Positions 45,536 through 55,008 of a stretch of DNA of 64,000 nt are shown here, piece by piece. How positions within the stretch are numbered: the stretch's first letter is position 1; every line of letters starts with the position of its first letter. Position numbers and translations under genes: made by a program. The notes beneath the pieces are model-generated. The model saw only the letters and a list, made by a program, of their open reading frames with translations, had not been told where the DNA came from and did not search any database. The DNA comes from Rhizobium sp. P38BS-XIX (GTDB taxonomy: Bacteria; Pseudomonadota; Alphaproteobacteria; Rhizobiales; Rhizobiaceae), in the NCBI RefSeq assembly GCF_012641435.1, contig NZ_JABAIJ010000001.1, forward strand, positions 806,001 through 870,000. The letters are read 5' to 3'.

Positions 45536-47110
45536 GTGTCGTCATCTGATGCGCCGGTAACCGGTGCACTATTGTCCGTTCGCAAACTGACAAAACTCTT
45601 CGGCAGTTTTGCTGCGTGCAACGAAATCGATCTGGAAATCCAGCCAGGAGAAATTCATGCGCTCCTTGGCGAAAACGGCGCAGGCAAATCCACGCTCGTC
45701 AAGATGCTCTTCGGCGTGCTCGAGCCGACCCATGGGCAGATCGTCTGGCAGGGGCAAACTGCTTCGATCGACGCGCCGGGTACCGCGCGCAAGCTCGGCA
45801 TCGGCATGGTTTTTCAGCATTTTTCTCTTTTCGAAGCGCTGACTGTCGCGGAAAATATAGCGCTCTCGCTCGACAGCAATATCCCGCTTGCAAAAATTTC
45901 CGAAGAAGCCGCAAAGCTCTCTCACGCTTATGGGCTGCCGCTCGATCCGAATGCGCACGTCGCCGATCTGTCCGTCGGTGAACGGCAGCGCATCGAGATC
46001 GTTCGCGCTTTGCTACAGAATCCGAAGCTCATCATTCTCGACGAGCCGACTTCCGTTTTGACGCCGCAGGAAGCCGACCGGCTGTTTGAAACGCTGTTCA
46101 AGCTCAGAGACGAGGGGCGTTCTGTCCTCTACATCAGCCATCGGCTTGAGGAAGTGCAGCGCATCTGTTCTCGCGCCACCGTGCTGCGCCATGGCAAGGT
46201 TACGGGCGCTTGCGATCCCAGGCAGGAAACGACCGGCTCGCTCGCGCGCATGATGGTCGGCAACGATGTCGCCAGCGTGCAGCACGAGGGACTTGGCTCG
46301 AAAGGCGATATTCTTCTTGAGATTGCGGGTCTTTCGGCGTCGGCGCGGACCCCGTTTGCCATGTCGCTCAAAGATGTTTCGCTGCGTGTGCGTGCCGGCG
46401 AGGTGCTGGCGATTGCCGGTGTTGCTGGCAATGGACAAGGCGAACTGTTCGATGTGATCTCCGGCGAATACACGATGGCAGCGGACGATCTTGTCCAGCT
46501 TCGTGGTAAGTCCGTTGGGACCAAGGGCATCAACGCACGCCGGTTGATCGGCGCGGGTTTCGTGCCCGAAGAGCGCCACGGCCACGCCGCGGTATCGGCA
46601 TTGAAGCTGTCGGATAATCTCGTCCTTGCTCGCCACCAGTCGGACCGCAAGTCGTTTTTAAGTGCCGGGTTTCTCAATGTCATCAGGCATGGCGTCGTCA
46701 AGCAGGCGACGAAGCGGATCTGCGAGGCGATGGACGTGCGCAAGAGCGGCGAGGACCCGGCTGCCGGCGCGCTTTCCGGCGGCAATCTGCAGAAGTTCAT
46801 CGTCGGCCGCGAACTGGATCGGCAACCGAGTGTTCTCGTCGTCAATCAGCCGACCTGGGGCGTCGATGCAGGTGCCGCAAGCCGTATCCGGCAGGCTCTG
46901 GTCGATCTCGCTCGCGACGGGTCGGCCGTGCTCGTCATCAGTCAGGATCTCGACGAGATTTTCGAGGTCGCGACCGATATTGCCGTCATCTCGGAAGGGC
47001 GTTTGTCTCAGTCTTATCCCGCCGGCGAACTCACGCGCGAAAAGATCGGCCTGCTGATGGGCGGCCTGCATGAATCGAAGACGCATTCGGAGCCTGCCCA
47101 TGCGCATTGA
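45536..47110 (+). CDS. BMP-type ABC importer, ATP-binding protein (two domains)
   Basis: A 524-residue protein with two fused nucleotide-binding domains, like YufO/NupO of nucleoside importers. The first domain has Walker A LLGENGAGKSTLVKM, signature LSVGERQRIEI and Walker B LIILDEPTSVL. The second has a degenerate Walker A (IAGVAGNGQGELFD), signature LSGGNLQKF and a Walker B with Asn for Asp (VLVVNQPTWG). One functional plus one degenerate site is common in this family. The start is GTG. The downstream permease starts 11 bases inside this gene. Confidence 0.92.
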   Translation: MSSSDAPVTGALLSVRKLTKLFGSFAACNEIDLEIQPGEIHALLGENGAGKSTLVKMLFGVLEPTHGQIVWQGQTASIDAPGTARKLGIGMVFQHFSLFEALTVAENIALSLDSNIPLAKISEEAAKLSHAYGLPLDPNAHVADLSVGERQRIEIVRALLQNPKLIILDEPTSVLTPQEADRLFETLFKLRDEGRSVLYISHRLEEVQRICSRATVLRHGKVTGACDPRQETTGSLARMMVGNDVASVQHEGLGSKGDILLEIAGLSASARTPFAMSLKDVSLRVRAGEVLAIAGVAGNGQGELFDVISGEYTMAADDLVQLRGKSVGTKGINARRLIGAGFVPEERHGHAAVSALKLSDNLVLARHQSDRKSFLSAGFLNVIRHGVVKQATKRICEAMDVRKSGEDPAAGALSGGNLQKFIVGRELDRQPSVLVVNQPTWGVDAGAASRIRQALVDLARDGSAVLVISQDLDEIFEVATDIAVISEGRLSQSYPAGELTREKIGLLMGGLHESKTHSEPAHAH

Positions 47111-48200
47111 ACTGGAAAAGCGCCCGCAGGTCTCGAAGCTGTTCGGCTTGCTCTCGCCGTTGCTCGCGCTCGTGCTGGCCCTGATCGCCGGCACCATCAT
47201 GTTTGCCATCATGGGCAAGGATCCCGTCGAGGCACTCAACGCGTTCTTCGTCGAACCGTTGCTGGAAGTCTGGTCTTTGCACGAACTCGCGATCAAGGCG
47301 GGACCGTTAATCCTGATCGCGGTCGGCCTTTGCCTCTGTTATCGCTCCAACAACTGGAACATCGGCGCCGAGGGTCAGTTCACCATGGGTGCCGTTGCCG
47401 GATCGTTCATTCCGATCATCTTCACCGATTGGCATTCGCCGATGGTGCTTCCGTTGATGCTGGTCGCCGGCGCGATTGGCGGCGCTCTCTATGCGGCCAT
47501 TCCGGCGCTGCTGAAGGCGCATTTCAACACCAACGAAATCCTGACGAGCCTGATGCTTGTCTATATCGCACAGCTGTTTCTGGATTGGCTGTCGCGTGGG
47601 CCCTGGCGCGATCCGCAAGGTCATAACTTCCCGCAGAGCATCGATTTTCCGCCCGAGGCTGTTTTGCCGGCGATCATACCGGATTACTGGGCTGATATTG
47701 CCGGTCGTGCGCATTGGGGCATCGTCTTTGCCGTGGTGGCAGCGGTGCTTGCGTGGTTCCTGATGAAATACACGCTGAAGGGCTTCGAGATCACCGTTCT
47801 CGGCCAGTCGGCACGGGCAGGGCGCTTCGCCGGCTTCTCCTCGCGCAAAATGGTCTGGTTCGCCTTCGTGTTTTCCGGCGCGCTTTCGGGCCTTGCCGGT
47901 ATCTCCGAGGTTTCCGGCTCGATAGGCCATCTGCAGCCGGCGATTTCTCCTGGTTATGGCTTCACCGCGATCATCGTTGCATTCCTCGCGCGCCTCAATC
48001 CGTTGGGAGCTATCCTGTCCGGTTTGGTGTTGGCGCTGACCTATCTCGGTGGCGAAGCCGCGCAATTGTCGCCCGGCATTTCCGCCAAGGCTGCCAGCGT
48101 CTTCCAGGGGCTGCTGCTGTTTTTCGTGCTCTCCTGCGACACGCTGATCTACTACAAGATCCGAATTGTCTGGTCGCGGGTTCGTGGAGGTGCAGCATGA
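47100..48200 (+). CDS. BMP-type ABC importer, permease 1
   Basis: A 366-residue permease of the branched-chain/ribose-like superfamily (YufP/NupP type), with about nine membrane helices. It contains CYRSNNWNIGAEGQFTMGAV, characteristic of this permease type, and NEILTSLMLVYIAQL. The start at 47100 lies in the 3' end of the ATPase gene, and its stop overlaps the next ATG, so the three genes are coupled in translation. The substrate is probably nucleosides or purine-like bases, inferred from the family. Confidence 0.92.
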   Translation: MRIELEKRPQVSKLFGLLSPLLALVLALIAGTIMFAIMGKDPVEALNAFFVEPLLEVWSLHELAIKAGPLILIAVGLCLCYRSNNWNIGAEGQFTMGAVAGSFIPIIFTDWHSPMVLPLMLVAGAIGGALYAAIPALLKAHFNTNEILTSLMLVYIAQLFLDWLSRGPWRDPQGHNFPQSIDFPPEAVLPAIIPDYWADIAGRAHWGIVFAVVAAVLAWFLMKYTLKGFEITVLGQSARAGRFAGFSSRKMVWFAFVFSGALSGLAGISEVSGSIGHLQPAISPGYGFTAIIVAFLARLNPLGAILSGLVLALTYLGGEAAQLSPGISAKAASVFQGLLLFFVLSCDTLIYYKIRIVWSRVRGGAA

Positions 48201-49117
48201 GCGTCTTCGAAGCCATCCTGCTCACCATCATCACCGCATCGACACCGCTCGTCATCGCCGGCCTCGGGGAACTCGTGGTGGAACGTTCGGGCGTTCTCAA
48301 TCTCGGCGTCGAAGGCATGATGATCATCGGCGCGGTGGCTGCCTTCGTCGGTGCGCAGATGAGCGGGTCCCCCTATGTCGGCCTGTTGGTCGGCATTGTC
48401 GCGGGCGCGCTGTTCTCGCTGTTGTTCGGCTTTCTGACGCTCACACTGGTGACGAACCAGGTGGCGACCGGTCTGGCGTTGACCATTCTTGGTCTTGGCC
48501 TGTCCGGCATGATCGGTGAAGGCTATGTCAGCGTGCCGGGTGTGCAGTTACGGGAGATCGTTTTTCCGTTTCTCTCTGAAATCCCGTTCTTCGGTCCGGT
48601 GTTCTTCAAGCAGGATCTGACTTTCTACCTTTCGATCGCGCTGCTTGTCGGCGTCAATTGGTTCCTGTTCCGCAGTCGTGCCGGCCTCAAGCTGCGCGCT
48701 GTCGGCGACAGTCATGGCTCGGCCCATGCGCTCGGCATCGACGTCATCCGCACCCGCTATCTCGCGGTCATGTTCGGCGGCGCCTGCGCGGGGCTTGCCG
48801 GTGCGCAGTTGTCGCTGGTCTACACGCCGCAATGGGTCGAGAACATGTCGGCCGGTCGCGGCTGGGTGACGCTTGCCTTGGTGGTCTTTGCGTCCTGGCG
48901 GCCGTTGCGCGTCATGGCGGGCGGATATCTTTTCGGCGCCGTAACGATTCTGCAGTTTCATGCGCAGGGTTTCGGCGTCGGCATACCCTCGCAGTTCCTG
49001 TCGATGCTGCCCTACGCGTCGACTATTGTGGTTCTCGTCATCATCTCCCAAAATCGCCGCGCGACCTTGATCAATACGCCCGCGTCGCTCGGCAAGCCCT
49101 TCGTTCCGGAGCGTTGA
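48197..49117 (+). CDS. BMP-type ABC importer, permease 2
   Basis: A 306-residue permease (YufQ/NupQ type). It begins with FEAILLTIITASTPLVIAGLGE and the motif VVERSGVLNLGVEGMMIIG, which marks this second subunit. KLRAVGDSHGSAHALGID is the cytoplasmic coupling loop. ATGA at 48197-48200 overlaps the upstream stop. The BMP-type binding protein is encoded 52 bases downstream. Together they form a complete importer. Confidence 0.93.
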   Translation: MSVFEAILLTIITASTPLVIAGLGELVVERSGVLNLGVEGMMIIGAVAAFVGAQMSGSPYVGLLVGIVAGALFSLLFGFLTLTLVTNQVATGLALTILGLGLSGMIGEGYVSVPGVQLREIVFPFLSEIPFFGPVFFKQDLTFYLSIALLVGVNWFLFRSRAGLKLRAVGDSHGSAHALGIDVIRTRYLAVMFGGACAGLAGAQLSLVYTPQWVENMSAGRGWVTLALVVFASWRPLRVMAGGYLFGAVTILQFHAQGFGVGIPSQFLSMLPYASTIVVLVIISQNRRATLINTPASLGKPFVPER

Positions 49118-49169
49118 TCGCAATACCGGACGGATTTCTGCAAAACATGTCAAACCAACAGGGGTAACC

Positions 49170-50246
49170 ATGAAAAAACTAGCACTCGCCCTCACAACGA
49201 CAGCCGCCGCCATCGTTGGTTTCGCTGCCGCTGCCGAAGCAGCACCGACCAAGGTCTGCTTCGTCTATGTCGGCTCGCACACGGACGGCGGTTATTCGCA
49301 GGCGCATGACCTCGGCCGCCAGCAGATCCAGAAGGAATTCGGCGACAAGATCGATACGCCTTATCTTGAAAACGTTCCGGAAGGCCCGGATGCAGAGCGC
49401 GCCATCGAGCGTCTTGCCCGTTCCGGCTGCTCGCTGATCTTCTCGACGTCGTTCGGCTTCATGGACGCGACCGTCAAGGTTGCCGCCAAGTTCCCGAAGG
49501 TGAAGTTCGAACATGCGACCGGCTTCAAGAGCGGCCCGAACCTCGCAACCTACAACTCGCGCTTCTATGAAGGCCGTTACATCCTCGGCCAGATCGCTGC
49601 GAAGACCTCGAAGAACCACGGTGCCGCATACCTCGCGTCCTTCCCGATCCCGGAAGTCGTGATGGGCATCAACGCATTCGAGCAGGGCGCCCGCTCTATC
49701 GATCCGAGCTTCAAGCTGAAGGTCGTATGGGTCAACACGTGGTTCGACCCGGGCAAGGAAGCCGATGCCGCCAAGGCCATGGTCGACCAGGGCGTCGACG
49801 TCCTGACGCAGCACACCGACACGACGGCGCCGATGCAGGTTGCCGAAGAGCGCGGCATCCATGCTTTCGGTCAGGCGTCCGACATGATCGCCGCAGGCCC
49901 GAAGGCACAGCTGACGGCCATCGTCGACACTTGGGGCAACTACTACTCCAAGCGTGTTCATGCACTCCTCGACGGCAAGTGGAAGTCCGAGCAGAGCTGG
50001 GACGGCCTGAAGGACGGCATCTTGAAGATGGCCGACTATACCAACATGCCTGACGACGTGAAGAAGATGGCGCAGGAAACCGAAGCCAAGATCAAGTCTG
50101 GCGAGCTGGCGCCCTTTACGGGCCCGATCAACAAGCAGGACGGCACGCCCTGGCTGAAGGCCGGCGAAAAGGCCGATGACGGCACGCTGCTCGGCATGAA
50201 CTTCTACATTGAAGGCGTCGACGACAAGCTGCCGGCTTCGAAGTAA
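49170..50246 (+). CDS. BMP family substrate-binding protein of the ABC importer
   Basis: Periplasmic binding protein of the basic membrane protein (BMP/PnrA/Med) family, 358 residues. A signal peptide ends near AAAEA-APT. The mature protein starts KVCFVYVGSHTDGGYSQAHDLG and continues with EHATGFKSGPNLATYNSRFYEGRYILGQIA. BMP proteins typically bind purine nucleosides. It closes the four-gene importer and is followed by a strong terminator, which fits high expression. Confidence 0.93.
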   Translation: MKKLALALTTTAAAIVGFAAAAEAAPTKVCFVYVGSHTDGGYSQAHDLGRQQIQKEFGDKIDTPYLENVPEGPDAERAIERLARSGCSLIFSTSFGFMDATVKVAAKFPKVKFEHATGFKSGPNLATYNSRFYEGRYILGQIAAKTSKNHGAAYLASFPIPEVVMGINAFEQGARSIDPSFKLKVVWVNTWFDPGKEADAAKAMVDQGVDVLTQHTDTTAPMQVAEERGIHAFGQASDMIAAGPKAQLTAIVDTWGNYYSKRVHALLDGKWKSEQSWDGLKDGILKMADYTNMPDDVKKMAQETEAKIKSGELAPFTGPINKQDGTPWLKAGEKADDGTLLGMNFYIEGVDDKLPASK

Positions 50247-50271
50247 TTCAGGCCAAATCGTCAAGGTTGAG

Positions 50272-50297
50272 AAAGGGCGCCAATGGCGCCCTTTTTT
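50272..50297 (+). terminator. Rho-independent terminator after the BMP importer
   Basis: AAAGGGCGCC (50272-50281) pairs with GGCGCCC plus TTT (50285-50294) around AAT, and the T-run continues to 50297. A compact, GC-rich intrinsic terminator 26 bases after the stop. Confidence 0.92.
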
Positions 50298-50356
50298 GTT
50301 GCGCTGCATCAACGAATGCTGATTTACAAAAGTATTACTATATGATTTTTTGATCG

Positions 50357-50377
50357 CAGGCCTGAGGAGATGGCCTG
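50357..50377 (+). promoter_or_regulatory. Leader hairpin of the ytfQ-like gene
   Basis: CAGGCC (50357-50362) pairs with GGCCTG (50372-50377) around TGAGGAGAT. The true ribosome binding site GGAGGG starts two bases after the stem, and the loop shows a second GAGGAG. It could tune initiation of this highly expressed binding protein; the function is inferred. Confidence 0.3.
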
Positions 50378-50389
50378 TGGAGGGAAATC

Positions 50390-51352
50390 ATGAAATTCAA
50401 AACTGCACTGATCAGTGCCACGATGCTTGCTGCCTGCATGTTCACATCGGCATCGGCAAAAGATCTGGTCGTCGGATTCTCGCAAATCGGCTCGGAGTCC
50501 GGTTGGCGTGCGGCCGAGACGACCTTGACCAAGCAGGAAGCCAAGAAGCGCGGCATCGACCTGAAGTTTGCCGATGCGCAGCAGAAACAGGAGAATCAGA
50601 TCAAGGCGATCCGCTCGTTCATCGCGCAGGGCGTCGATGCGATCCTCTTGGCGCCCGTCGTCGAGACCGGTTGGGATGCCGTGCTCAAGGAAGCCAAGGA
50701 AGCCAAGATCCCCGTCATCCTTCTCGATCGCACGATCAACGCACCGAAGGATCTATATCTGACCGCCGTCACCTCCGATCAGGTTCACGAAGGCAAGGTT
50801 GCCGGCGACTGGCTTGTAAAGACGGTTGGCGACAAGAAGTGCAACATCGTCGAACTTCAGGGCACGACCGGCTCCTCGCCGGCCATCGCCCGCAAGAAGG
50901 GCTTCGAAGAAGCCATCAAGGGCCATGCCAATCTGAAGATCGTCCGCAGCCAGACGGGTGATTTCACCCGTGCCAAGGGCAAGGAAGTCATGGAAAGCTT
51001 CCTCAAGGCCGAGAACGGCGGCAAGGACATCTGCGCGCTCTATGCCCATAATGACGACATGGCCGTCGGCGCGATCCAGGCGATCAAGGAAGCCGGTCTG
51101 AAGCCCGGCAAGGATATCCTGACCGTGTCGGTCGATTCGGTTCCCGATCTCTTCAAGGCCATGGCCGCCGGCGAGGCGAATGCCACCGTAGAGCTGACCC
51201 CGAACATGGCCGGTCCCGCCTTCGATGCGCTCGATGCCTATCTGAAGACGAAGAAGGAGCCGCCGAAGTGGATCCAGACCGAGTCCAAGCTCTACACCCA
51301 GGCCGATGACCCGCAGAAGGTCTACGAGGCGAAGAAGGACCTCGGTTACTGA
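50390..51352 (+). CDS. ytfQ: Galactofuranose-type sugar ABC transporter, binding protein
   Basis: Periplasmic sugar-binding protein, 320 residues, very close to E. coli YtfQ as I remember it: VGFSQIGSESGWRAAETTL, QQKQENQIKAIRSFIAQGVD, GDFTRAKGKEVMESFLKAEN and VELTPNMAGPAFDALDAY. A signal peptide ends near ASA-KD. YtfQ binds galactofuranose. The ytfQ-ytfR-ytfT-yjfF order downstream supports the same assignment, although other pyranoses or furanoses remain possible in rhizobia. Confidence 0.88.
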   Translation: MKFKTALISATMLAACMFTSASAKDLVVGFSQIGSESGWRAAETTLTKQEAKKRGIDLKFADAQQKQENQIKAIRSFIAQGVDAILLAPVVETGWDAVLKEAKEAKIPVILLDRTINAPKDLYLTAVTSDQVHEGKVAGDWLVKTVGDKKCNIVELQGTTGSSPAIARKKGFEEAIKGHANLKIVRSQTGDFTRAKGKEVMESFLKAENGGKDICALYAHNDDMAVGAIQAIKEAGLKPGKDILTVSVDSVPDLFKAMAAGEANATVELTPNMAGPAFDALDAYLKTKKEPPKWIQTESKLYTQADDPQKVYEAKKDLGY

Positions 51353-51477
51353 GAGGAAAGCCGATCGCATGGGCTGCGAATACTGCCCATGCGATTTCTT
51401 GAAAGATGCCGGCGCATGAACGCCATGCGCCGGCTATCGCTTTCGCCCATGACTCAATGCAGGGACATCAGCGCTTC

Positions 51478-53001
51478 ATGGCTCAAGACATCGAGCGACT
51501 TCTGACAGCGACAGGCTTTTGCAAATATTTCCCCGGTTCGACCGCTCTGGATCATGTCGATTTCACATTGATGCGGGGCGAGGTGCACGCATTGCTCGGT
51601 GAAAACGGCGCCGGCAAATCTACACTGATCAAATGTATGACCGGCGCCTATCGACGTGATCTAGGCACGCTCGTTCTCGACGGGGCTGAGATCGATCCGC
51701 ATGATACGCTGTCGGCGCAAAGGCACGGCATCGGCACCGTCTACCAGGAGGTCAATCTTCTCCCCAATCTGAGCGTCGCCGAGAACCTCTTCCTCGATCG
51801 CCAGCCGCGGCGGTTCGGTCTGGTCAGCAGCCGCGTCATGAATGGAATGGCGCGAGACCTACTGTCGCAATACGGCATGGATATCGATGTGAGCCGCCAG
51901 CTCGATCGTTTCTCGGTTGCCATTCAACAGGTCGTCGCGATTGCCCGCGCGGTCGATCTCTCCGGCAAGGTCTTGATCCTCGACGAACCGACGGCAAGTC
52001 TCGATGCGCAGGAAGTCGAGATGCTCTTCGGTATCATCAGACGATTGAAGCAGCGCCGCTTGGGAATTGTTTTCATTACCCATTTTCTCGAGCAGGTTTA
52101 TGAGATCTGTGATCGCATCACCGTACTGCGCAATGGTCGCCTCGTCGGGACGCGTGAAGTAGAAGGCCTTCCTCGGCAAACCCTGATCGCCATGATGCTC
52201 GGTCGCGAACTCGAGCAGACCGAAAGCGCAGTGAAGCAGACGGAGATCGAAAGCGGCCCCGTCAAATACAGCTTCACGAACTTCGGCAAGCGCGGAAAGA
52301 TAAAGCCTTTCGATATGGAGGTGCGTGTCGGCGAGGTGGTCGGCATTGCGGGTTTGCTTGGCTCGGGACGAACGGAAACGGCCGAAGTGCTGTTTGGTGT
52401 CGAGCGTGCCGACAGTGGGCAGGCAAGGATCGAAGGAAACTCCATCGCGCTGTCCAGTCCGCGCGCGGCGATCAAGAGCGGCTTCGGCTTCTGCCCTGAG
52501 GACCGCAAGACCGATGGCATCATCGGCGACCTATCCATTCGCGAGAATATCATCATGGCATTGCAGGCACGCAGAGGCTGGGCAAGGCCTCTTGCCCGCA
52601 GCGAGCAGAACGCCATCGCCGACCGCTACATCAAGGCATTGGATATCCGCACGACCGACCGCGAGAAGCCCATTCGGCTTCTGTCTGGCGGCAACCAGCA
52701 GAAAGCGATCCTGGCGCGTTGGCTGGCCACCAACCCGAGCTTCCTGATCCTGGACGAACCCACCCGAGGCATCGATGTCGGTGCGCACGCGGAAATCATC
52801 CGATTGATCGAGGACCTTTGCCGGCAGGGGATGTCGCTCGTGGTTATTTCATCCGAACTCGAAGAATTGGTGGCCTACAGTTCACGCGTGATCGTCCTGC
52901 GTGATCGGGAACATATCGCCGAACTGGCCGACGGCGAGATTACAGCCGGCAATATCGTCAATGCTATTGCCTCGGCTCAAAAGAAGCGGGAGGACGCATG
53001 A
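51478..53001 (+). CDS. ytfR: Galactofuranose-type sugar ABC transporter, ATP-binding protein
   Basis: A 507-residue two-domain ATPase of the ribose/xylose/galactose type. The first half has LLGENGAGKSTLIKCM, the signature-region FSVAIQQVVAIAR, and LILDEPTASLDAQ. The second half has the degenerate loop IAGLLGSGRTETAEVLFG, LSGGNQQKAILARWL and FLILDEPTRGIDVG. The first signature departs from LSGGQ, as usual in this family. The ATG at 51478 is chosen for alignment with homologues; an in-frame start at 51457 is possible. It overlaps ytfT by four bases. Confidence 0.9.
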   Translation: MAQDIERLLTATGFCKYFPGSTALDHVDFTLMRGEVHALLGENGAGKSTLIKCMTGAYRRDLGTLVLDGAEIDPHDTLSAQRHGIGTVYQEVNLLPNLSVAENLFLDRQPRRFGLVSSRVMNGMARDLLSQYGMDIDVSRQLDRFSVAIQQVVAIARAVDLSGKVLILDEPTASLDAQEVEMLFGIIRRLKQRRLGIVFITHFLEQVYEICDRITVLRNGRLVGTREVEGLPRQTLIAMMLGRELEQTESAVKQTEIESGPVKYSFTNFGKRGKIKPFDMEVRVGEVVGIAGLLGSGRTETAEVLFGVERADSGQARIEGNSIALSSPRAAIKSGFGFCPEDRKTDGIIGDLSIRENIIMALQARRGWARPLARSEQNAIADRYIKALDIRTTDREKPIRLLSGGNQQKAILARWLATNPSFLILDEPTRGIDVGAHAEIIRLIEDLCRQGMSLVVISSELEELVAYSSRVIVLRDREHIAELADGEITAGNIVNAIASAQKKREDA

Positions 53002-54026
53002 GCTCGCAAATTAAGTCTTCTCTTCTTCGTCTGATGCCGCAGTTGATTGCGCTTTTGGCAATTCTTCTATTGAATTTCATCATGTTCCCACAGTTTTTTC
53101 ATCTGGAAATTCAAAATGGGCGGTTCTACGGAAGCTTGATCGATGTCGTCAATCGCGGCGCGCCGGTAGCACTTTTATCAATCGGCATGACGCTGGTGAT
53201 TGCCACGAAGGGGATTGATCTCTCGGTCGGCGCAGTGATCGCAATCTGCGGCGCAGTGGCAGCCTCCTCGATCGTCGCGGGCCATTCGCTCGCCTATACG
53301 CTTCTGCTGACGATCGGCATTGGCCTGGCCTGCGGCCTCTGGAACGGCTTCCTCGTTGCCGTGCTCGATATTCAGCCGATCATCGCGACGCTTGTGCTGA
53401 TGGTTGCGGGCCGTGGCATCGCGCAATTGATCACCGAAGGAACAATCCTGACCTTCAACAATGATGGTCTGGTGTTTCTCGGCAGCGGTGCCTTCGCGGC
53501 TCTGCCCATGCCTGTCGTGATCTGGATTCTCGCGGCGCTCCTGGTGATCGCCCTGGTCCGACGCACGGCACTGGGAATGCTAGTCGAGGCCATCGGCATC
53601 AATCGACGCGCAAGCACGCTTTCGGGCATCCAGACCCCGATCCTTCTGGTGGCCGTCTATGCGCTAAGCGGCCTTTGCGCCTCGATTGCCGGTATTATCG
53701 TGACGGCCGACATCAAGGGGGCTGATGCCAATAATGCCGGCTTGTGGCTCGAGCTGGATGCGATCCTGGCTGTCGTGGTCGGGGGCAATTCGCTGCTTGG
53801 CGGCCGTTTCAGCATCCTCGGCTCGCTGATCGGTGCGATGATCATTCAATCCGTCAATACGGGCATCCTGCTTTCCGGCTTTCCGCCGGAGTTCAATCTG
53901 GTCATCAAGGCGATCATCGTCATCGTCATTCTGGTCATCCAGTCGCCGGCCATGCAGTCCGCGACCGCCTTCTTCTGGCGGCGGCGCGGTGACGGGCGGA
54001 TGGTTCAAAAGGAGCAGGCAAAGTGA
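52998..54026 (+). CDS. ytfT: Galactofuranose-type sugar ABC transporter, permease
   Basis: A 342-residue permease of the ribose transporter (RbsC) superfamily. It has about nine helices and the family signature VIATKGIDLSVGAVIAICGA near residue 75. The late block ELDAILAVVVGGNSLLGGRFSILG is typical of the superfamily. The start overlaps ytfR (ATGA) and the stop overlaps yjfF (ATGA with 4 bases), so subunits are made in step. The C-terminal tail (RRRGDGRMVQKEQAK) is basic. Confidence 0.9.
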   Translation: MSSQIKSSLLRLMPQLIALLAILLLNFIMFPQFFHLEIQNGRFYGSLIDVVNRGAPVALLSIGMTLVIATKGIDLSVGAVIAICGAVAASSIVAGHSLAYTLLLTIGIGLACGLWNGFLVAVLDIQPIIATLVLMVAGRGIAQLITEGTILTFNNDGLVFLGSGAFAALPMPVVIWILAALLVIALVRRTALGMLVEAIGINRRASTLSGIQTPILLVAVYALSGLCASIAGIIVTADIKGADANNAGLWLELDAILAVVVGGNSLLGGRFSILGSLIGAMIIQSVNTGILLSGFPPEFNLVIKAIIVIVILVIQSPAMQSATAFFWRRRGDGRMVQKEQAK

Positions 54027-54991
54027 ACTCGAAATATCTTCCGCTGCTCGCGACGATCGTCATCTTCATCCTGGCCTATGCCGGCTGCGTGTCGCAATAT
54101 CCGACCATGTTGTCGACAAGAGTTGCCGGCAACCTTTTGACCGACAACGCATTTCTGGGTATCGCCGCCGTCGGGATGACCTTCGTCATCATCTCCGGCG
54201 GCATCGATCTTTCCATCGGATCGATCATTGCCTTCACCGGCGTTTTCCTCGCCGTCATCCTTCGCGATACGACCATTCATCCCCTGATCGCTTTCGTGCT
54301 GGTCCTTGTCCTGACAACCATGTTCGGCGCCGGCATGGGGGCTATCATCCACTATCTGAGCATGCCGCCTTTCATCGTGACGCTGGCCGGCATGTTCCTG
54401 GCGCGCGGCATTGCCTTCGTGCTGTCGATCGACAGTATCCCGATCGAGCATGATTTCTATTCGCAGCTTAACGATCTTTATTGGCTGATGCCCGGTGGCG
54501 GGCGGCTGACATTGATCGGCGGCCTGATGTTGCTCGTCTTTGCCGGAGGCATCGTCCTTGCGCATCGTACGCGTTTTGGCGCCAATGTTTACGCGCTCGG
54601 CGGCGGTGCGCACACGGCCGAACTCATGGGTGTCCCGGTTGGCCGCACGACGATCCAGATCTACGCTCTTTCAGGCTTTCTTGCCGGCCTATCCGGAATC
54701 GTTTTTTCCATCTATACATCTGCCGGATATTCGCTTGCCACGGTCGGTGTCGAACTCGATGCGATCGCTGCCGTGGTCATAGGCGGAACACTGCTGACGG
54801 GAGGAGCGGGGTTCGTCGGAGGAACACTCATCGGAATTCTCATACAGGGCTTGATTCAGACCTACATCACCTTCGATGGAACGCTTTCCAGCTGGTGGAC
54901 GAAGATATTGATCGGCTTGTTGCTGTTTGCATTTATTCTGATGCAGAAGGGGCTTCTGCTGCTTTCCCGTTTCAACCGACGTTACGCCTGA
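54023..54991 (+). CDS. yjfF: Galactofuranose-type sugar ABC transporter, second permease
   Basis: A 322-residue permease, homologue of YjfF, with VIISGGIDLSIGSIIAFTGV, FIVTLAGMFLARGIAFVLS and the late block ELDAIAAVVIGGTLLTGGAG. It pairs with the previous permease, giving the heterodimeric transmembrane channel. Its gene follows by overlap and ends 17 bases before the regulator gene, on the same strand and probably the same transcript. Confidence 0.9.
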   Translation: MNSKYLPLLATIVIFILAYAGCVSQYPTMLSTRVAGNLLTDNAFLGIAAVGMTFVIISGGIDLSIGSIIAFTGVFLAVILRDTTIHPLIAFVLVLVLTTMFGAGMGAIIHYLSMPPFIVTLAGMFLARGIAFVLSIDSIPIEHDFYSQLNDLYWLMPGGGRLTLIGGLMLLVFAGGIVLAHRTRFGANVYALGGGAHTAELMGVPVGRTTIQIYALSGFLAGLSGIVFSIYTSAGYSLATVGVELDAIAAVVIGGTLLTGGAGFVGGTLIGILIQGLIQTYITFDGTLSSWWTKILIGLLLFAFILMQKGLLLLSRFNRRYA

Positions 54992-55008
54992 GGGGAAGGA
55001 CAGAGTGC